A stretch of 46,381 nt of DNA from an uncultured SAR86 cluster bacterium (GCA_938075195.1 CALJGK010000006.1:1-46381), one strand, 5' to 3'; counted from the stretch's first letter, positions 16,467-25,732 are shown. Program-made: numbers and translations. The notes: a model not told the origin generated them from the letters alone.

Positions 16467-18353
16467 GGCTAGTTTTTTTCTAATAGATTTAGTAATACCC
16501 TCACCATCTAGTCCATTAATAACTTTTTGCTGTTCCTGATCTCCATGCTCTATAAATTCGTCAGGTAGACCTATATTTAAGATTTTAGAATTCGTATTAA
16601 TCCTTAAAAGCATTTCATTGACTGCTGATCCGGCTCCACCTGCAACAACATTATCTTCAAGTGTCACAATTAATTTATAGTCATCACTAATTTCTTGGAT
16701 TAGCTCTTCGTCAATTGGTTTGATAAATCTCATATCTACGACTCTGGCACTCATTTCCTTACCTGCTTGAATTGCAGAATCGAATAGATTTCCAAAAAAT
16801 AAGATTACGACCTCTTTATTATCTGAAGTAAGAACCGTTTTGCTCTTACCTATTTCAATAGTATGTTCAGTTTTTTCATAAGAAGCTCCAGTACCAATAC
16901 CTCTAGGATATCTAACAGCAACTGGACCTGGATACTCATAGCCGCTATTGAACATCTTCCAGGCCATTGCTTCATCGGAGGGAGCCATAATGACCATATT
17001 TGGAATACATCTGATAAAAGAAAGGTCAAAAGCGCCTTGATGAGTGGCCCCATCAAGACCAACTAATCCAGCCCTATCAATTGCAAATAGGACATCTAAA
17101 TTTTGTAGAGCCACATCATGTATTAATTGGTCATAAGCTCTTTGGAGGAATGTACTATAGATTGCCACTACAGGCTTTAAGCCTTCGCAGGCTAAACCGG
17201 CTGCAAAAGTTACACTATGTTGTTCGGCGATTGCTACGTCATAGAATCGATCAGGGAATTCTTTAGAAAAATTATTCATACCAGATCCTTCTCCCATTGC
17301 AGGTGTTATAGCAACAAGATTTTCATCTTTGGCGGCCTTAAAGGACAGCCACTCTCCAAATATTTTAGAGTACGAAGGAAGTGTTGATTTTTTCTTATCA
17401 TTCGTAGGCAGATCCTCTGTTTTTATTTTGTTGATAGCATGGAATCCTACAGGATCATCCTCAGCTTGAGCGAAGCCTTTCCCCTTTGTCGTAATGACAT
17501 GAAGAAATTTTGGGCCGTTAATATTTTTTAAGTTTTCTAATATGTTGATTAGATTTTTAGAATCATGTCCATCAACTGGACCAAAATACTCAAAGCCCAG
17601 TTCTTCGAAAAGAGAACCAGGTGCAACCATGCCTTTTGCATGTATCTCAGCTTTTCTGGCGAACTCTTTAGCTCCTGGTAGATAGGTCAAGACACTCTTT
17701 CCACTTTCTCTTATTCTGTTGTAAGTTTTACTTGCCCAAATTCTAGTGAGGTAATTCCTAAGTCCGCCTATATTTTCGGAAATAGACATTTGGTTATCAT
17801 TTAGGATGACTAATAGGTTTTTATCTATGGATCCGGCATGTGCTAAAGCTTCATAGGCCATACCAGCCGTAAGTGCTCCATCACCAATCACTGCTGTGAC
17901 ATGCCTTTTTTCATTCTTCTTTTCGGCTGCGGTGATCATGCCGAGTGCTGCACTGATCGAAGTGCTTGAGTGACCTACACCAAAAGTATCATAGTCACTT
18001 TCAGATCGAACAGGAAAAGGAGCAAGACCATTATTCTGGCGCATGCTCTCCATCGCCTCTCGCCTTCCAGTTATTATCTTATGAGGATAAGTTTGATGAC
18101 CCACATCCCAAACTATTCTGTCATGCGGAGTATCAAACTTATAATGCAGTGCTAGAGTTAGTTCAATTACGCCTAATCCAGCTCCAAAATGACCGCCAGT
18201 TCTTCCTACTGAGTAAAGAAGGAATTCCCTGAGCTCATCAGCTAATTGTGGTATTTGCGAGGGTGTAAGTTTTCTTATATCACAGGGCGTCTCAATATCT
18301 TTAAGAATTTCAGACATAGGATGATCTGTGGGAATGGATTGAAAAATTTTCAC
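16458..18353 (-). CDS. dxs: 1-deoxy-D-xylulose-5-phosphate synthase
   Basis: Dxs joins pyruvate and glyceraldehyde 3-phosphate using thiamine diphosphate, the entry step of the MEP isoprenoid pathway. The 631 residues match the family length. The thiamine diphosphate motif runs from G-D-G (157-159) to N-D-N (185-187). His55 in G-G-H-F-G-A-G-L and His86 in V-G-H-Q-T-Y-P lie at the substrate site, and the A-I-A-E-Q-H-S segment carries the catalytic glutamate of the second domain. The transketolase C-domain follows with V-T-L-E-D-N-V-V-A-G-G-A-G. It starts 3 bases after ispA, forming the classic xseB-ispA-dxs operon, and shares 9 bases with the convergent ribA. ATG at codon 13 is an alternative start. 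Confidence 0.97.
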   Translation of the reverse strand: MKIFQSIPTDHPMSEILKDIETPCDIRKLTPSQIPQLADELREFLLYSVGRTGGHFGAGLGVIELTLALHYKFDTPHDRIVWDVGHQTYPHKIITGRREAMESMRQNNGLAPFPVRSESDYDTFGVGHSSTSISAALGMITAAEKKNEKRHVTAVIGDGALTAGMAYEALAHAGSIDKNLLVILNDNQMSISENIGGLRNYLTRIWASKTYNRIRESGKSVLTYLPGAKEFARKAEIHAKGMVAPGSLFEELGFEYFGPVDGHDSKNLINILENLKNINGPKFLHVITTKGKGFAQAEDDPVGFHAINKIKTEDLPTNDKKKSTLPSYSKIFGEWLSFKAAKDENLVAITPAMGEGSGMNNFSKEFPDRFYDVAIAEQHSVTFAAGLACEGLKPVVAIYSTFLQRAYDQLIHDVALQNLDVLFAIDRAGLVGLDGATHQGAFDLSFIRCIPNMVIMAPSDEAMAWKMFNSGYEYPGPVAVRYPRGIGTGASYEKTEHTIEIGKSKTVLTSDNKEVVILFFGNLFDSAIQAGKEMSARVVDMRFIKPIDEELIQEISDDYKLIVTLEDNVVAGGAGSAVNEMLLRINTNSKILNIGLPDEFIEHGDQEQQKVINGLDGEGITKSIRKKLALV

Positions 18354-18356
18354 AAT

Positions 18357-19226
18357 TTAGGTTTCTCTAGAGACTACATACTCAGCTAATTTGAGTAGAT
18401 TATCAGCATTTTTTGATAATGGTTGAAGTATTTTTTTCGCTTCACTGGCCAATTCTTTTGCTCTAATTTTAGACTCTTCCAAACCAGCTATAGCTGGATA
18501 AGTAATCTTATCTTGGCCTATGTCAGATCCTTGATCTTTACCGCTGATATAAGAGGGTGATTCAATATCAATAATGTCGTCTTGAATTTGAAAAGCTAAC
18601 CCAATTTTAGATCCGTATTCGCTAAGCATCGATACTTCATTGGCACTTAGTCCACATAATATGGCTGTTGTTTCTAAAGAAGTTTGAATTAATCTTCCTG
18701 TTTTTTGAGAATGCATCAGATCTAAGGCTTCGACATCTTCAATGTCATCTGAATGAATGTCTTTAATTTGCCCACCCACCATACCCAAATGACCACAAGC
18801 ATTGGCTATATTATTAATAATGGCTAGTTTTGATTGATCTGGAGCATCTATTTGCGATAAAAGTTCAAAGGCAAGTGGTTGCAGTGCATCCCCGGCCAGT
18901 ATGGCAGTAGCTTCATCATATTTTTTATGAGTAGTAGGATTTCCTCTTCTAAGGTCATCATTATCCATAGAAGGTAAGTCGTCATGGATTAGTGAGTAGC
19001 AGTGAATTAATTCTATAGCCCCTGCTAAGGTGTCTAGTGAATCATTTTTAGTATTCCCTAACTCGCTAGTCATATAAACAAGTATGGGCCTCAGTCTCTT
19101 TCCTCCGTTGAGAACAGAATAACGCATGGCCGATGAAAGAATCGAATCATCTCTTGGAAGTAAACTCTCCAATTGTTTATTGATTCTAGATTTATATGAA
19201 TTTAAGAGACTTTCAAATTCAGACAT
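18357..19226 (-). CDS. ispA: Farnesyl diphosphate synthase (short-chain polyprenyl synthase)
   Basis: The 289-residue all-helical enzyme condenses DMAPP/GPP with IPP to farnesyl diphosphate. The first aspartate-rich motif is D-D-L-P-S-M-D (82-88), with G-G-K-R-L-R-P (41-47) before it and R-R-G after it. The second is D-D-I-I-D (216-220) in F-Q-I-Q-D-D-I-I-D. The two-residue insertion in the first motif (D-D-x-x-x-x-D) is typical of bacterial FPP synthases. Its ATG lies inside the 3' end of xseB (8-base overlap) and it is followed by dxs, so enzyme and precursor supply are co-expressed. Confidence 0.95.
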   Translation of the reverse strand: MSEFESLLNSYKSRINKQLESLLPRDDSILSSAMRYSVLNGGKRLRPILVYMTSELGNTKNDSLDTLAGAIELIHCYSLIHDDLPSMDNDDLRRGNPTTHKKYDEATAILAGDALQPLAFELLSQIDAPDQSKLAIINNIANACGHLGMVGGQIKDIHSDDIEDVEALDLMHSQKTGRLIQTSLETTAILCGLSANEVSMLSEYGSKIGLAFQIQDDIIDIESPSYISGKDQGSDIGQDKITYPAIAGLEESKIRAKELASEAKKILQPLSKNADNLLKLAEYVVSRET

Positions 19227-19449
19227 CTTTCAATGGAGTAGTTTTGAGTTCTCCATCTTCTTCAATTAATTTTTGAACTTGTAATTCTGCTTGAGAAAGC
19301 TTTTCTTGGCATTGCCTTGCAAGCTTGATTCCTTTTTCAAAAGATTTTAGAGAGTTTTCTAGACTTAGATCGCCCGACTCTAACTCCTCTACTATTGACT
19401 CCAAGTCACCCAAGGCACTTTCAAAGTTTATTTCTACTTTTTTATTCAT
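19219..19449 (-). CDS. xseB: Exodeoxyribonuclease VII small subunit
   Basis: The 76-residue acidic, helical protein matches XseB, which coats the large subunit XseA to form exonuclease VII for single-strand DNA. The typical start F-E-S-A-L-G-D-L-E-S-I-V-E-E-L-E-S-G and the following S-L-E-N-S-L-K-S-F-E-K-G are present. The C-terminal extension past residue 60 is common in the family. It overlaps ispA by 8 bases, the conserved order. It begins 10 bases after the TonB-dependent receptor stop, so the receptor may share its transcript. xseA is not in the window. Confidence 0.93.
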   Translation of the reverse strand: MNKKVEINFESALGDLESIVEELESGDLSLENSLKSFEKGIKLARQCQEKLSQAELQVQKLIEEDGELKTTPLKDV

Positions 19450-19459
19450 TGATTCTTAT

Positions 19460-21511
19460 TTAAAAAGTATATTCTAAGCCAATATATACTTCTCTAGGAA
19501 GACCTGGGAAGTATCTATCACCACCAAAGGCATTAAAATCTGCTCTTTCAGCATAAGCTTTATCAAAAATATTATCCATCCTTAGATAATACTTCGTAGA
19601 GCTCGATAGTTCTTTATTAAACCGAGCATGATATAAAGTATGACCATCATATTCATGTAAGTTAGCTGCATCAGTAAAGTATGAACCCATATGTTCCATT
19701 TCGAAAGCCATGGCGGAGTTATCATTAAGAGTTATATCCCATATTAAATTTGCCATTAATTTCGGTGCAGTATCTATTCGGTTTCCAATTCTTATCTTTT
19801 CTCTCATGCTGGTATCAGTCTCGAAGTCGTATTTATGATTTCCATAAGTAATATTGGAAGTAATTTTATTGGAAGGGTTCATATTCCATTGAAGGCTTAA
19901 CTCGACACCTTCGTGATCAGTTTTGCCGTTATCCACAATAAAGTTTTCAGAATCTCTAAAAATAGAATTCTTCTTTTTGCTTTGATATAGGCTTATAGAT
20001 CCATTAATTGTTTTTAAATTAAATTTACTACCCAATTCATACATCGTTAAAGTTTCTGCATCAAGATCACTAACAGTTTGTTTTTTTTGTAACCTATATG
20101 CTTCATTTATTTGTGGTGGTCTGAAGCCTAAACTCACTTGAAGGAAATAATTTATATTTTCATAGTTGGTTACTAAGCCCATTCTTGCGCTTACTTCATT
20201 AAAATCATCAGTTCTATCTGAAGGTCGATTGTAGTAACACCCTCCAAATCCACATTTGGTTCCATCCTCTCTAGTATTGCCACTTATCATCCTATTAGAG
20301 TATTCATATTCTATAAATTCAGCCCTAGCATCGGCAAAGAAATTAAGACTTTCATTGAGGTAAAGATCTTCTATTCCTCCAAAAAAAGCATAAACAAATG
20401 AATCAACTTCGTAGTCGTAGTGTTTCCCTTTTGGTCTGGTTGCATTGTTAAAAGCCGAGCTTGTGGTTAAAGCATCTCTTTGAGTTTCTGTAAGTTCGGC
20501 TTTCGCAAGGTCTATTTGTAGTCCTCTCACAAAGCTATAGGACTGTTTATCTGAAATTTGTTGAATCACAATACCCATGCTTCGATGATTATTTTCTTCT
20601 AAAGGTGTCCCGGGAAGAAAATGTTGAAAAAATTTCATATCATTATTTCTTACATAGGGAGTAATGGAGAAGAGGGAATTTTTAGATTCTTTTTTAAATC
20701 TTACAGAAAGCCTTTGAGAATTAGCGTCACGGTAGGCATCAGTATTAAAATTTCTTTTACTGAAATCTTCATCTTTGTAAGAATCAAGTCCATTGATATA
20801 ACCTGCAGTCTCTTGATTGAGGTTAGTTAAGGTAGCCTTAAGTGTGGCATCCCAAGAAGAGATTGTGAAATTTGATTGAATCTTAATTTTTTGCTGGTCA
20901 TATCCAGAATCATTCCTGAAGCCATCATTATTTGCAAAGAAACCATCAAGGCTCCAGTCCTTTTTATTACCTGCTCTTACTTTAAAGTTCTTATAGTTAT
21001 TAGGCCCTATATTTGTATAAAGTTTACTGTCTGAGTTAATTGGATTTGAAAGTACATTAATTACTCCATGCATGGCATTGGCTCCATACCTAGAGCTTGC
21101 AGGACCAGTAATAGTTTCTACTCCTGAAGCCATTTCAAAAAATGTTTCAAATAAACCATTCACGTTACAAAAGCCAGTTGGCCTAATAGGAAGACCATCC
21201 TCAAGAACTAGGAAAGAACCACATGCACCTGGACCTGATAGAACAGGGGATCTAATCGCAGTCAAATGCTCCTGGCCGGAACCTCGGCTTATCCAAACCC
21301 CCGGAGATCTTCTGAAAATCTGTTTAGGATGCTGCGCATCAAGGTTATTTAATTCCTCTTTGTTTATTGAAGAAATAGATTGATTACTAGACCAGCCATT
21401 TAAGCTAGATAGTTTCTTTTCTAGAACAATTACTTCTTGCAGCTCCTCAGTGAAAATAGGGAGAGAAAGTAGGGCAAGGATAAAAATAAAATTTTTTAAT
21501 TTGCTGGTCAT
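19460..21511 (-). CDS. TonB-dependent outer-membrane receptor
   Basis: The 683-residue protein has a signal peptide (about 1-21), a TonB-box-like stretch E-V-I-V-L-E at 26-31, and a plug domain. In the plug, the Q-I-F-R-R-S-P-G-V region (64-72) and the conserved S-R-Y-G-A-N-A-M-H-G-V-I-N-V end are recognisable. A 22-stranded-type barrel follows and ends in an aromatic residue (Y-T-F), as outer-membrane proteins do. Two close cysteine pairs (G-A-C-G with G-F-C-N in the plug, K-C-G with G-C-Y in a barrel loop) probably form disulfides. The substrate is unknown; siderophore, vitamin or sugar are all possible. A good ribosome site GAAGGAA precedes the ATG. Upstream lies a dyad at 21567-21590; downstream is xseB after only 10 bases. 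Confidence 0.93.
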   Translation of the reverse strand: MTSKLKNFIFILALLSLPIFTEELQEVIVLEKKLSSLNGWSSNQSISSINKEELNNLDAQHPKQIFRRSPGVWISRGSGQEHLTAIRSPVLSGPGACGSFLVLEDGLPIRPTGFCNVNGLFETFFEMASGVETITGPASSRYGANAMHGVINVLSNPINSDSKLYTNIGPNNYKNFKVRAGNKKDWSLDGFFANNDGFRNDSGYDQQKIKIQSNFTISSWDATLKATLTNLNQETAGYINGLDSYKDEDFSKRNFNTDAYRDANSQRLSVRFKKESKNSLFSITPYVRNNDMKFFQHFLPGTPLEENNHRSMGIVIQQISDKQSYSFVRGLQIDLAKAELTETQRDALTTSSAFNNATRPKGKHYDYEVDSFVYAFFGGIEDLYLNESLNFFADARAEFIEYEYSNRMISGNTREDGTKCGFGGCYYNRPSDRTDDFNEVSARMGLVTNYENINYFLQVSLGFRPPQINEAYRLQKKQTVSDLDAETLTMYELGSKFNLKTINGSISLYQSKKKNSIFRDSENFIVDNGKTDHEGVELSLQWNMNPSNKITSNITYGNHKYDFETDTSMREKIRIGNRIDTAPKLMANLIWDITLNDNSAMAFEMEHMGSYFTDAANLHEYDGHTLYHARFNKELSSSTKYYLRMDNIFDKAYAERADFNAFGGDRYFPGLPREVYIGLEYTF

Positions 21512-21566
21512 GCATATTCCTTCATTAGTTTATAACTGGATATAAGTCCTTTTAAAATGACGAAAC

Positions 21567-21590
21567 ATGATAACTTATAATAGTTATCAT
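21567..21590. promoter_or_regulatory. Operator-like dyad upstream of the TonB receptor gene
   Basis: A perfect 9-base inverted repeat ATGATAACT / AGTTATCAT flanks six bases (TATAAT). It sits 56-79 bases before the receptor start and 17 bases past the RND pump stop. The half-sites look like metal-regulator (Fur/Zur-like) boxes but match neither consensus exactly. It could also be a weak transcription end signal for the pump operon, since a T-rich stretch follows on the minus strand. Confidence 0.55.
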
Positions 21591-21607
21591 TAGATAGTTC
21601 TACTTGC

Positions 21608-24600
21608 TCAGTTGGCTTTTCTGAAGCTATAAATAGCTAAAACAGGCTTCATAAAAAGTCTTCCAACTCTCTTAGGCAAAGATCGCATATCATCAGAGAG
21701 AGCAAGAGCACATGGAGTGACTACTAAAGTTAAGATAGTCGCAACAGTTAATCCAACCACTAGAGATGCTGCCATTTGTTCCCAAAAACTCGTGATATAT
21801 GATCCTGTTTTTACAGTTCTATCAATCAAATCAATACTGTAGCCTAATGCAATTGGTAAAAGGCCTGCAATCGTCGTGAAGGACGTTAGGAACACCGGCC
21901 TTAATCTTAAAATAGCACTTCTAAGCGCTACTGATTTAGTAGATGATCCAGGATTATTTCTTTTTAGTAAATTAAAAGTATCAATGAGTACAATATTATT
22001 ATTCACAACAATTCCTGCCAGTGCCACACAACTTATACCTGTTTGCAGGGTACTAAATGATCTATCTAGAACTAATAACGATATAAATACTCCTCCAAAA
22101 GATAGAAGTATCGCTGACAAGACTATATTGGCTTGATAGAAACTATTGAATTGGGCTACCAAGACTATCAACATAACAAATAACATTCCTATAAAACCCA
22201 AGACTAGGTATTCAGCAGCCTCTTGATTGTATTTATCAAAACCATCGAATCCTACGATTACATTTTTTCCTAGATCTGCTGTTTTTAGCCACTCTTTAAC
22301 TTTCTTGATCTGCACTGATGGTATGGCGCCTTCGACGGTTCTGGCTGCTAAAGTATGAACTCTCTTCCCATCTTGCCTACTTATACTTTTTGTACCTGGC
22401 TTGATATTGGTTTCTACAAAGCTGCTTACAGGCACTAAGCCTTTCTGGGTTTGCACATTTAAGTTACCTAATTGATCTATATTTCTTTCAGATTTAGGGA
22501 ATCTAATTCTAATATCAACTTCTCTGTCTAAATTTAATGGACGGTATTCACCTACCTTAATACCATTTGTTACCATCTGAACGGCAGCACCAACATCACT
22601 TAGCCCTGCACCATATTGCGCTGCTTTAGTTCTATTAATTTCGAGTTCCCATTCTATTCCTCTAGTAACAGTAGTGTCTTCAATTTCTATAAAACTACCA
22701 ATACTTTCAACAAATCTTCTTATTTTCTGTATTGCTAAAACAATTTCTTGTTCATTGTCACCTCTCACACTTAATTGAAGAGGTTTTCCGATTGGCGGGC
22801 CTCCTTCCTCGGCTTCAACTTGCACGATGTAACCTGAAGTGTCTACAAATTGTTCTCGAAGCAAGTCCATAATTTGGAATCCATCTAAGTCTGATACGGC
22901 ATCGTCTTCTGCCCAGAAATCTATAAACATTCCTCCGACTCTATCAGGAGAGCCACCACGTTGACTTCTTCCACTACCACCTGAGTTTGACCAGACCGAA
23001 AGCATTTCTATTTCTTCAATCTCTATAATTTTTTGTTCAGCATCAACTGCAATATCTCTAATCTCATCAACGGCTAAGTTGCCCCTTGCGAGAATATCAA
23101 CTTCTGCAAATTGAGGAGCGACTGTAGGAAAGTACACTATCCCTTTTCCGTGTTGCATCCATAAACCGATACAAAGAACAATAGCTCCTAATATGATGGT
23201 GATCGTTTGCCCTGGAGTATCTAAATATTGATTGATTTTTCTTGCGTACACTCCTGAAGCGCCACTCAAGCTAAGCGGATCAGATGACTCGAGTAAACGG
23301 GTATTGTTAACTTCTTCTTCAGATTGCTTTGCCAAGCCGCCAAACATAGCACCCAATATAGGAGCAAAAATGAGTGAGTATATTAGTGATCCCACAAGGA
23401 CACAGAAAACCGTTATGGGCATATCTCTTATAAACGCACCAAATCCAGGCATGAACATTAAAGGTGTAAAGGCTATAAGAGTAGTTGTGGTTGAGGATAG
23501 AACAGGCCAAAACATTCTTGTAGCAGCTGCTGTATAAGCATCTACTCTATTCATTCCTTCAGCTAGTTTTCTATCTGCATATTCTGTGACTACTATGGAA
23601 CCGTCTATGGTCATACCCATAGATATAAGCATTCCGAACATAACCATAAAATTAAATTCTTTATCCAAAATGTATAAAACTGAAAGTGCGAATAAGTAAG
23701 AGAATGGAATAGCCATTCCTACAAGCATAGAAGTTCTAAAACCGAGGGCGGCCAAAACAACAATCATAACCAAAGCTATCGAGGTTAATACATTGCCTTG
23801 TAGTTCCGAGATCATAGTTAACGCGAATGCAGAATCATCACGAACGAAATTAACTTCTACCCCTTCAGGAAAATCTTCAGCAGCTTTCTCTACAAGTACT
23901 CTTATATCAGTGACAGTGTCTATTATGTTTGTACCTAAACGTTTTTTAACATCTATTGAAAGAGATTGCTGACCATTAATTCGAGAATAGCCACCTCTGT
24001 CCTTAAAGGTTAGGCTAACATCTGCAACATCTTTTAGTGTAACTACAGAGTTTCCTGAGACTTTGATGGGTAATGATTCTATATCTTCCAAGTCTGAGAA
24101 CACACTAGGCACATTAACCGCGAATCTTCCACTTCCTGTATCTTGAAAACCTGCAGGGATTACACGATTGTTATTGGATACAGCTTGGTAAAGCTGATTC
24201 ATGGATATACCGTAGGACTCTAGTTTACTTTTATCAACGATTGCTTCAATGAGATCTTCAGGCACGCCATTAAGTTCAGCCTCTAAGACATTGGGGTGAG
24301 TTTCAATTAGATCTTGTAGATCTTGAGTAAGATTAACAAGAACTCTTTGCGGAAGAACTTCACTTGCAACACTTATAGTTAAAACTGGATTATCGGAAGT
24401 AGTAAATTCTCGTATTGTTGGTTCTCTCGCATCAAGAGGTAGTTCTGCTCTGGCTTCATCTACCTTGATTCTGACATCATCTAGAGCTTCATCTAAGTCA
24501 ACGTCTTGATCAAACTCTATAATCACACCAGCATAGCCAGTTGTAGAATTAGAGGTTATTTTGGTGACTCCGGATATTGTTCTTAAGGCATCTTCGAGTG

Positions 24601-24799
24601 GTTTTGCCAATAACCTTTCTGAATCTTCTGGTGAAACCCCTTCGTAAAAAACTCCCACAAAAGCTCCTGGAAAATTTACATCAGGCTCTGTTGCCTTAGG
24701 GAGATAATTGAGTGCAAATACCCCTGAAAGTCCTAATAGGACCAGTATACTTAAGGAAGTCCTACTCTTCTTTATAGCGCCACTAATAAAATTTTTCAT
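21608..24799 (-). CDS. RND family efflux/transport permease with altered proton relay
   Basis: The 1063-residue inner-membrane protein has the RND layout: a first helix (about 17-32), a large periplasmic porter domain, a helix bundle (about 335-480), a second porter domain, and a second bundle (about 865-1040). AcrB-type pumps use Asp407, Asp408 and Lys940 to carry protons. Here the TM4 segment reads T-I-D-G-S-I (Asp399 kept, Gly400 for the second Asp), and TM10 reads G-I-V-V-N-N-N with Asn933 at the Lys position. It is therefore not an AcrB orthologue but a divergent HAE/VMR-type member. The start overlaps the adaptor gene stop by 4 bases (ATGA). No TolC-like gene is adjacent. The substrate is unknown. 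Confidence 0.93.
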   Translation of the reverse strand: MKNFISGAIKKSRTSLSILVLLGLSGVFALNYLPKATEPDVNFPGAFVGVFYEGVSPEDSERLLAKPLEDALRTISGVTKITSNSTTGYAGVIIEFDQDVDLDEALDDVRIKVDEARAELPLDAREPTIREFTTSDNPVLTISVASEVLPQRVLVNLTQDLQDLIETHPNVLEAELNGVPEDLIEAIVDKSKLESYGISMNQLYQAVSNNNRVIPAGFQDTGSGRFAVNVPSVFSDLEDIESLPIKVSGNSVVTLKDVADVSLTFKDRGGYSRINGQQSLSIDVKKRLGTNIIDTVTDIRVLVEKAAEDFPEGVEVNFVRDDSAFALTMISELQGNVLTSIALVMIVVLAALGFRTSMLVGMAIPFSYLFALSVLYILDKEFNFMVMFGMLISMGMTIDGSIVVTEYADRKLAEGMNRVDAYTAAATRMFWPVLSSTTTTLIAFTPLMFMPGFGAFIRDMPITVFCVLVGSLIYSLIFAPILGAMFGGLAKQSEEEVNNTRLLESSDPLSLSGASGVYARKINQYLDTPGQTITIILGAIVLCIGLWMQHGKGIVYFPTVAPQFAEVDILARGNLAVDEIRDIAVDAEQKIIEIEEIEMLSVWSNSGGSGRSQRGGSPDRVGGMFIDFWAEDDAVSDLDGFQIMDLLREQFVDTSGYIVQVEAEEGGPPIGKPLQLSVRGDNEQEIVLAIQKIRRFVESIGSFIEIEDTTVTRGIEWELEINRTKAAQYGAGLSDVGAAVQMVTNGIKVGEYRPLNLDREVDIRIRFPKSERNIDQLGNLNVQTQKGLVPVSSFVETNIKPGTKSISRQDGKRVHTLAARTVEGAIPSVQIKKVKEWLKTADLGKNVIVGFDGFDKYNQEAAEYLVLGFIGMLFVMLIVLVAQFNSFYQANIVLSAILLSFGGVFISLLVLDRSFSTLQTGISCVALAGIVVNNNIVLIDTFNLLKRNNPGSSTKSVALRSAILRLRPVFLTSFTTIAGLLPIALGYSIDLIDRTVKTGSYITSFWEQMAASLVVGLTVATILTLVVTPCALALSDDMRSLPKRVGRLFMKPVLAIYSFRKAN

Positions 24800-25701
24800 G
24801 CTTCAGGAGAAAAAGTTTCTTTGACGTTCACTGTCTGTCCTTTAAATACATATTCTTGACCCAGAGTAATGATTCTGGCTTCTTTGCCCAATCCAGATAC
24901 CCACATACCGTTATTCGTATCTTCTAAGATGTTGATTTCTGTAAACTCAACTGTGTTGTCAGAAGTAACCGTCCTAATACCTAATTTTCCTTGATCATTC
25001 AATGCTAAAATAGCTGGAGATATTCTATGCGCTGGTTCCTCTTTCCCTTTGATATAAATCTCAGCTGAAACACCGTCTCTTATTGATCTATCTTTATTAT
25101 CAACACTTATTTCAACCCTAAAAGTTCTTGTATTTTTATCAGCTGATGAAGCAATAAAAGAAACGTTGCCTGTTATCAATCTTCCTGATATCAATTTAGC
25201 TGAAGCCTCAGAACCCAACTGAATTTGAGCTATATCCTTTTCCGCTATATCTGCAACCAATAACATGGGGTCTGGATCTATTAAAGATGCACAAACTGCT
25301 CCTGTATTAAGAAAGTCTCCTTCATCTACTTTCAGACTTTCGAGATAACCAGAGAAAGGGGCCACAATTTTTGGATAAGCTTCTCTTCCAGCAATATAAA
25401 GTTGGCATATGAGATCACCTTTCTCTACGAAATCGCCTTGCTTTGCCGGTCTTGATATAACTCTACCACTTAATTCGGCTCTAACTTGAACAAACTTATC
25501 GGCTTCTGTAAATCCGCTTGATTTAAGAATTTTAGATTTATCGATGGCTTTACTATTTAAAATTGTTACTGAAGATAATGTATCTAAAGATGAGTCACTC
25601 TTCGCAAAATTTTCTTCTTCGACCAAGCTTCCAGAGATCATCCAGACTGTTAAGAAGACAGCACATATTGCAGCGGTTTTGTATGTTTGTTTAATTTTCA
25701 T
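24796..25701 (-). CDS. RND periplasmic adaptor (HlyD/AcrA family) without alpha-hairpin
   Basis: The 301-residue protein has an N-terminal membrane anchor (about 8-25), then a lipoyl half-motif (about 72-102, A-E-L-S-G-R-V-I through Q-G-D-F-V-E-K-G). The second half-motif follows almost at once (about 111-142, I-V-A-P-F-S-G-Y-L and V-D-E-G-D-F-L-N-T-G), then beta-barrel and membrane-proximal domains. In typical adaptors a 60-100 residue helical hairpin separates the two halves and docks onto TolC; here fewer than 10 residues do. The gene precedes the RND permease with a 4-base overlap and is the first gene after the dyad at 25711-25732. The permease pairing is certain from context; how it links to an outer-membrane channel is not. 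Confidence 0.88.
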   Translation of the reverse strand: MKIKQTYKTAAICAVFLTVWMISGSLVEEENFAKSDSSLDTLSSVTILNSKAIDKSKILKSSGFTEADKFVQVRAELSGRVISRPAKQGDFVEKGDLICQLYIAGREAYPKIVAPFSGYLESLKVDEGDFLNTGAVCASLIDPDPMLLVADIAEKDIAQIQLGSEASAKLISGRLITGNVSFIASSADKNTRTFRVEISVDNKDRSIRDGVSAEIYIKGKEEPAHRISPAILALNDQGKLGIRTVTSDNTVEFTEINILEDTNNGMWVSGLGKEARIITLGQEYVFKGQTVNVKETFSPEA

Positions 25702-25710
25702 ATAATTTAG

Positions 25711-25732
25711 GTGTTATACCTCACTATAACAC
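25711..25732. promoter_or_regulatory. Operator-like dyad over the adaptor/RND promoter
   Basis: A perfect 8-base inverted repeat GTGTTATA / TATAACAC flanks six bases (CCTCAC). It lies 10-31 bases before the adaptor ATG. On the minus strand its inner half contains TATAAC, a plausible -10 box, with no good -35, so a bound regulator would cover the core promoter. This is the size and form of a repressor operator (TetR/MarR/Fur-like families); no regulator gene is adjacent. Confidence 0.6.

Noticed and set aside
21072-21383. Open frame of 103 codons opposite the TonB receptor gene
   Set aside because: It lies wholly antisense to the conserved plug domain with no ribosome site; a shadow frame.
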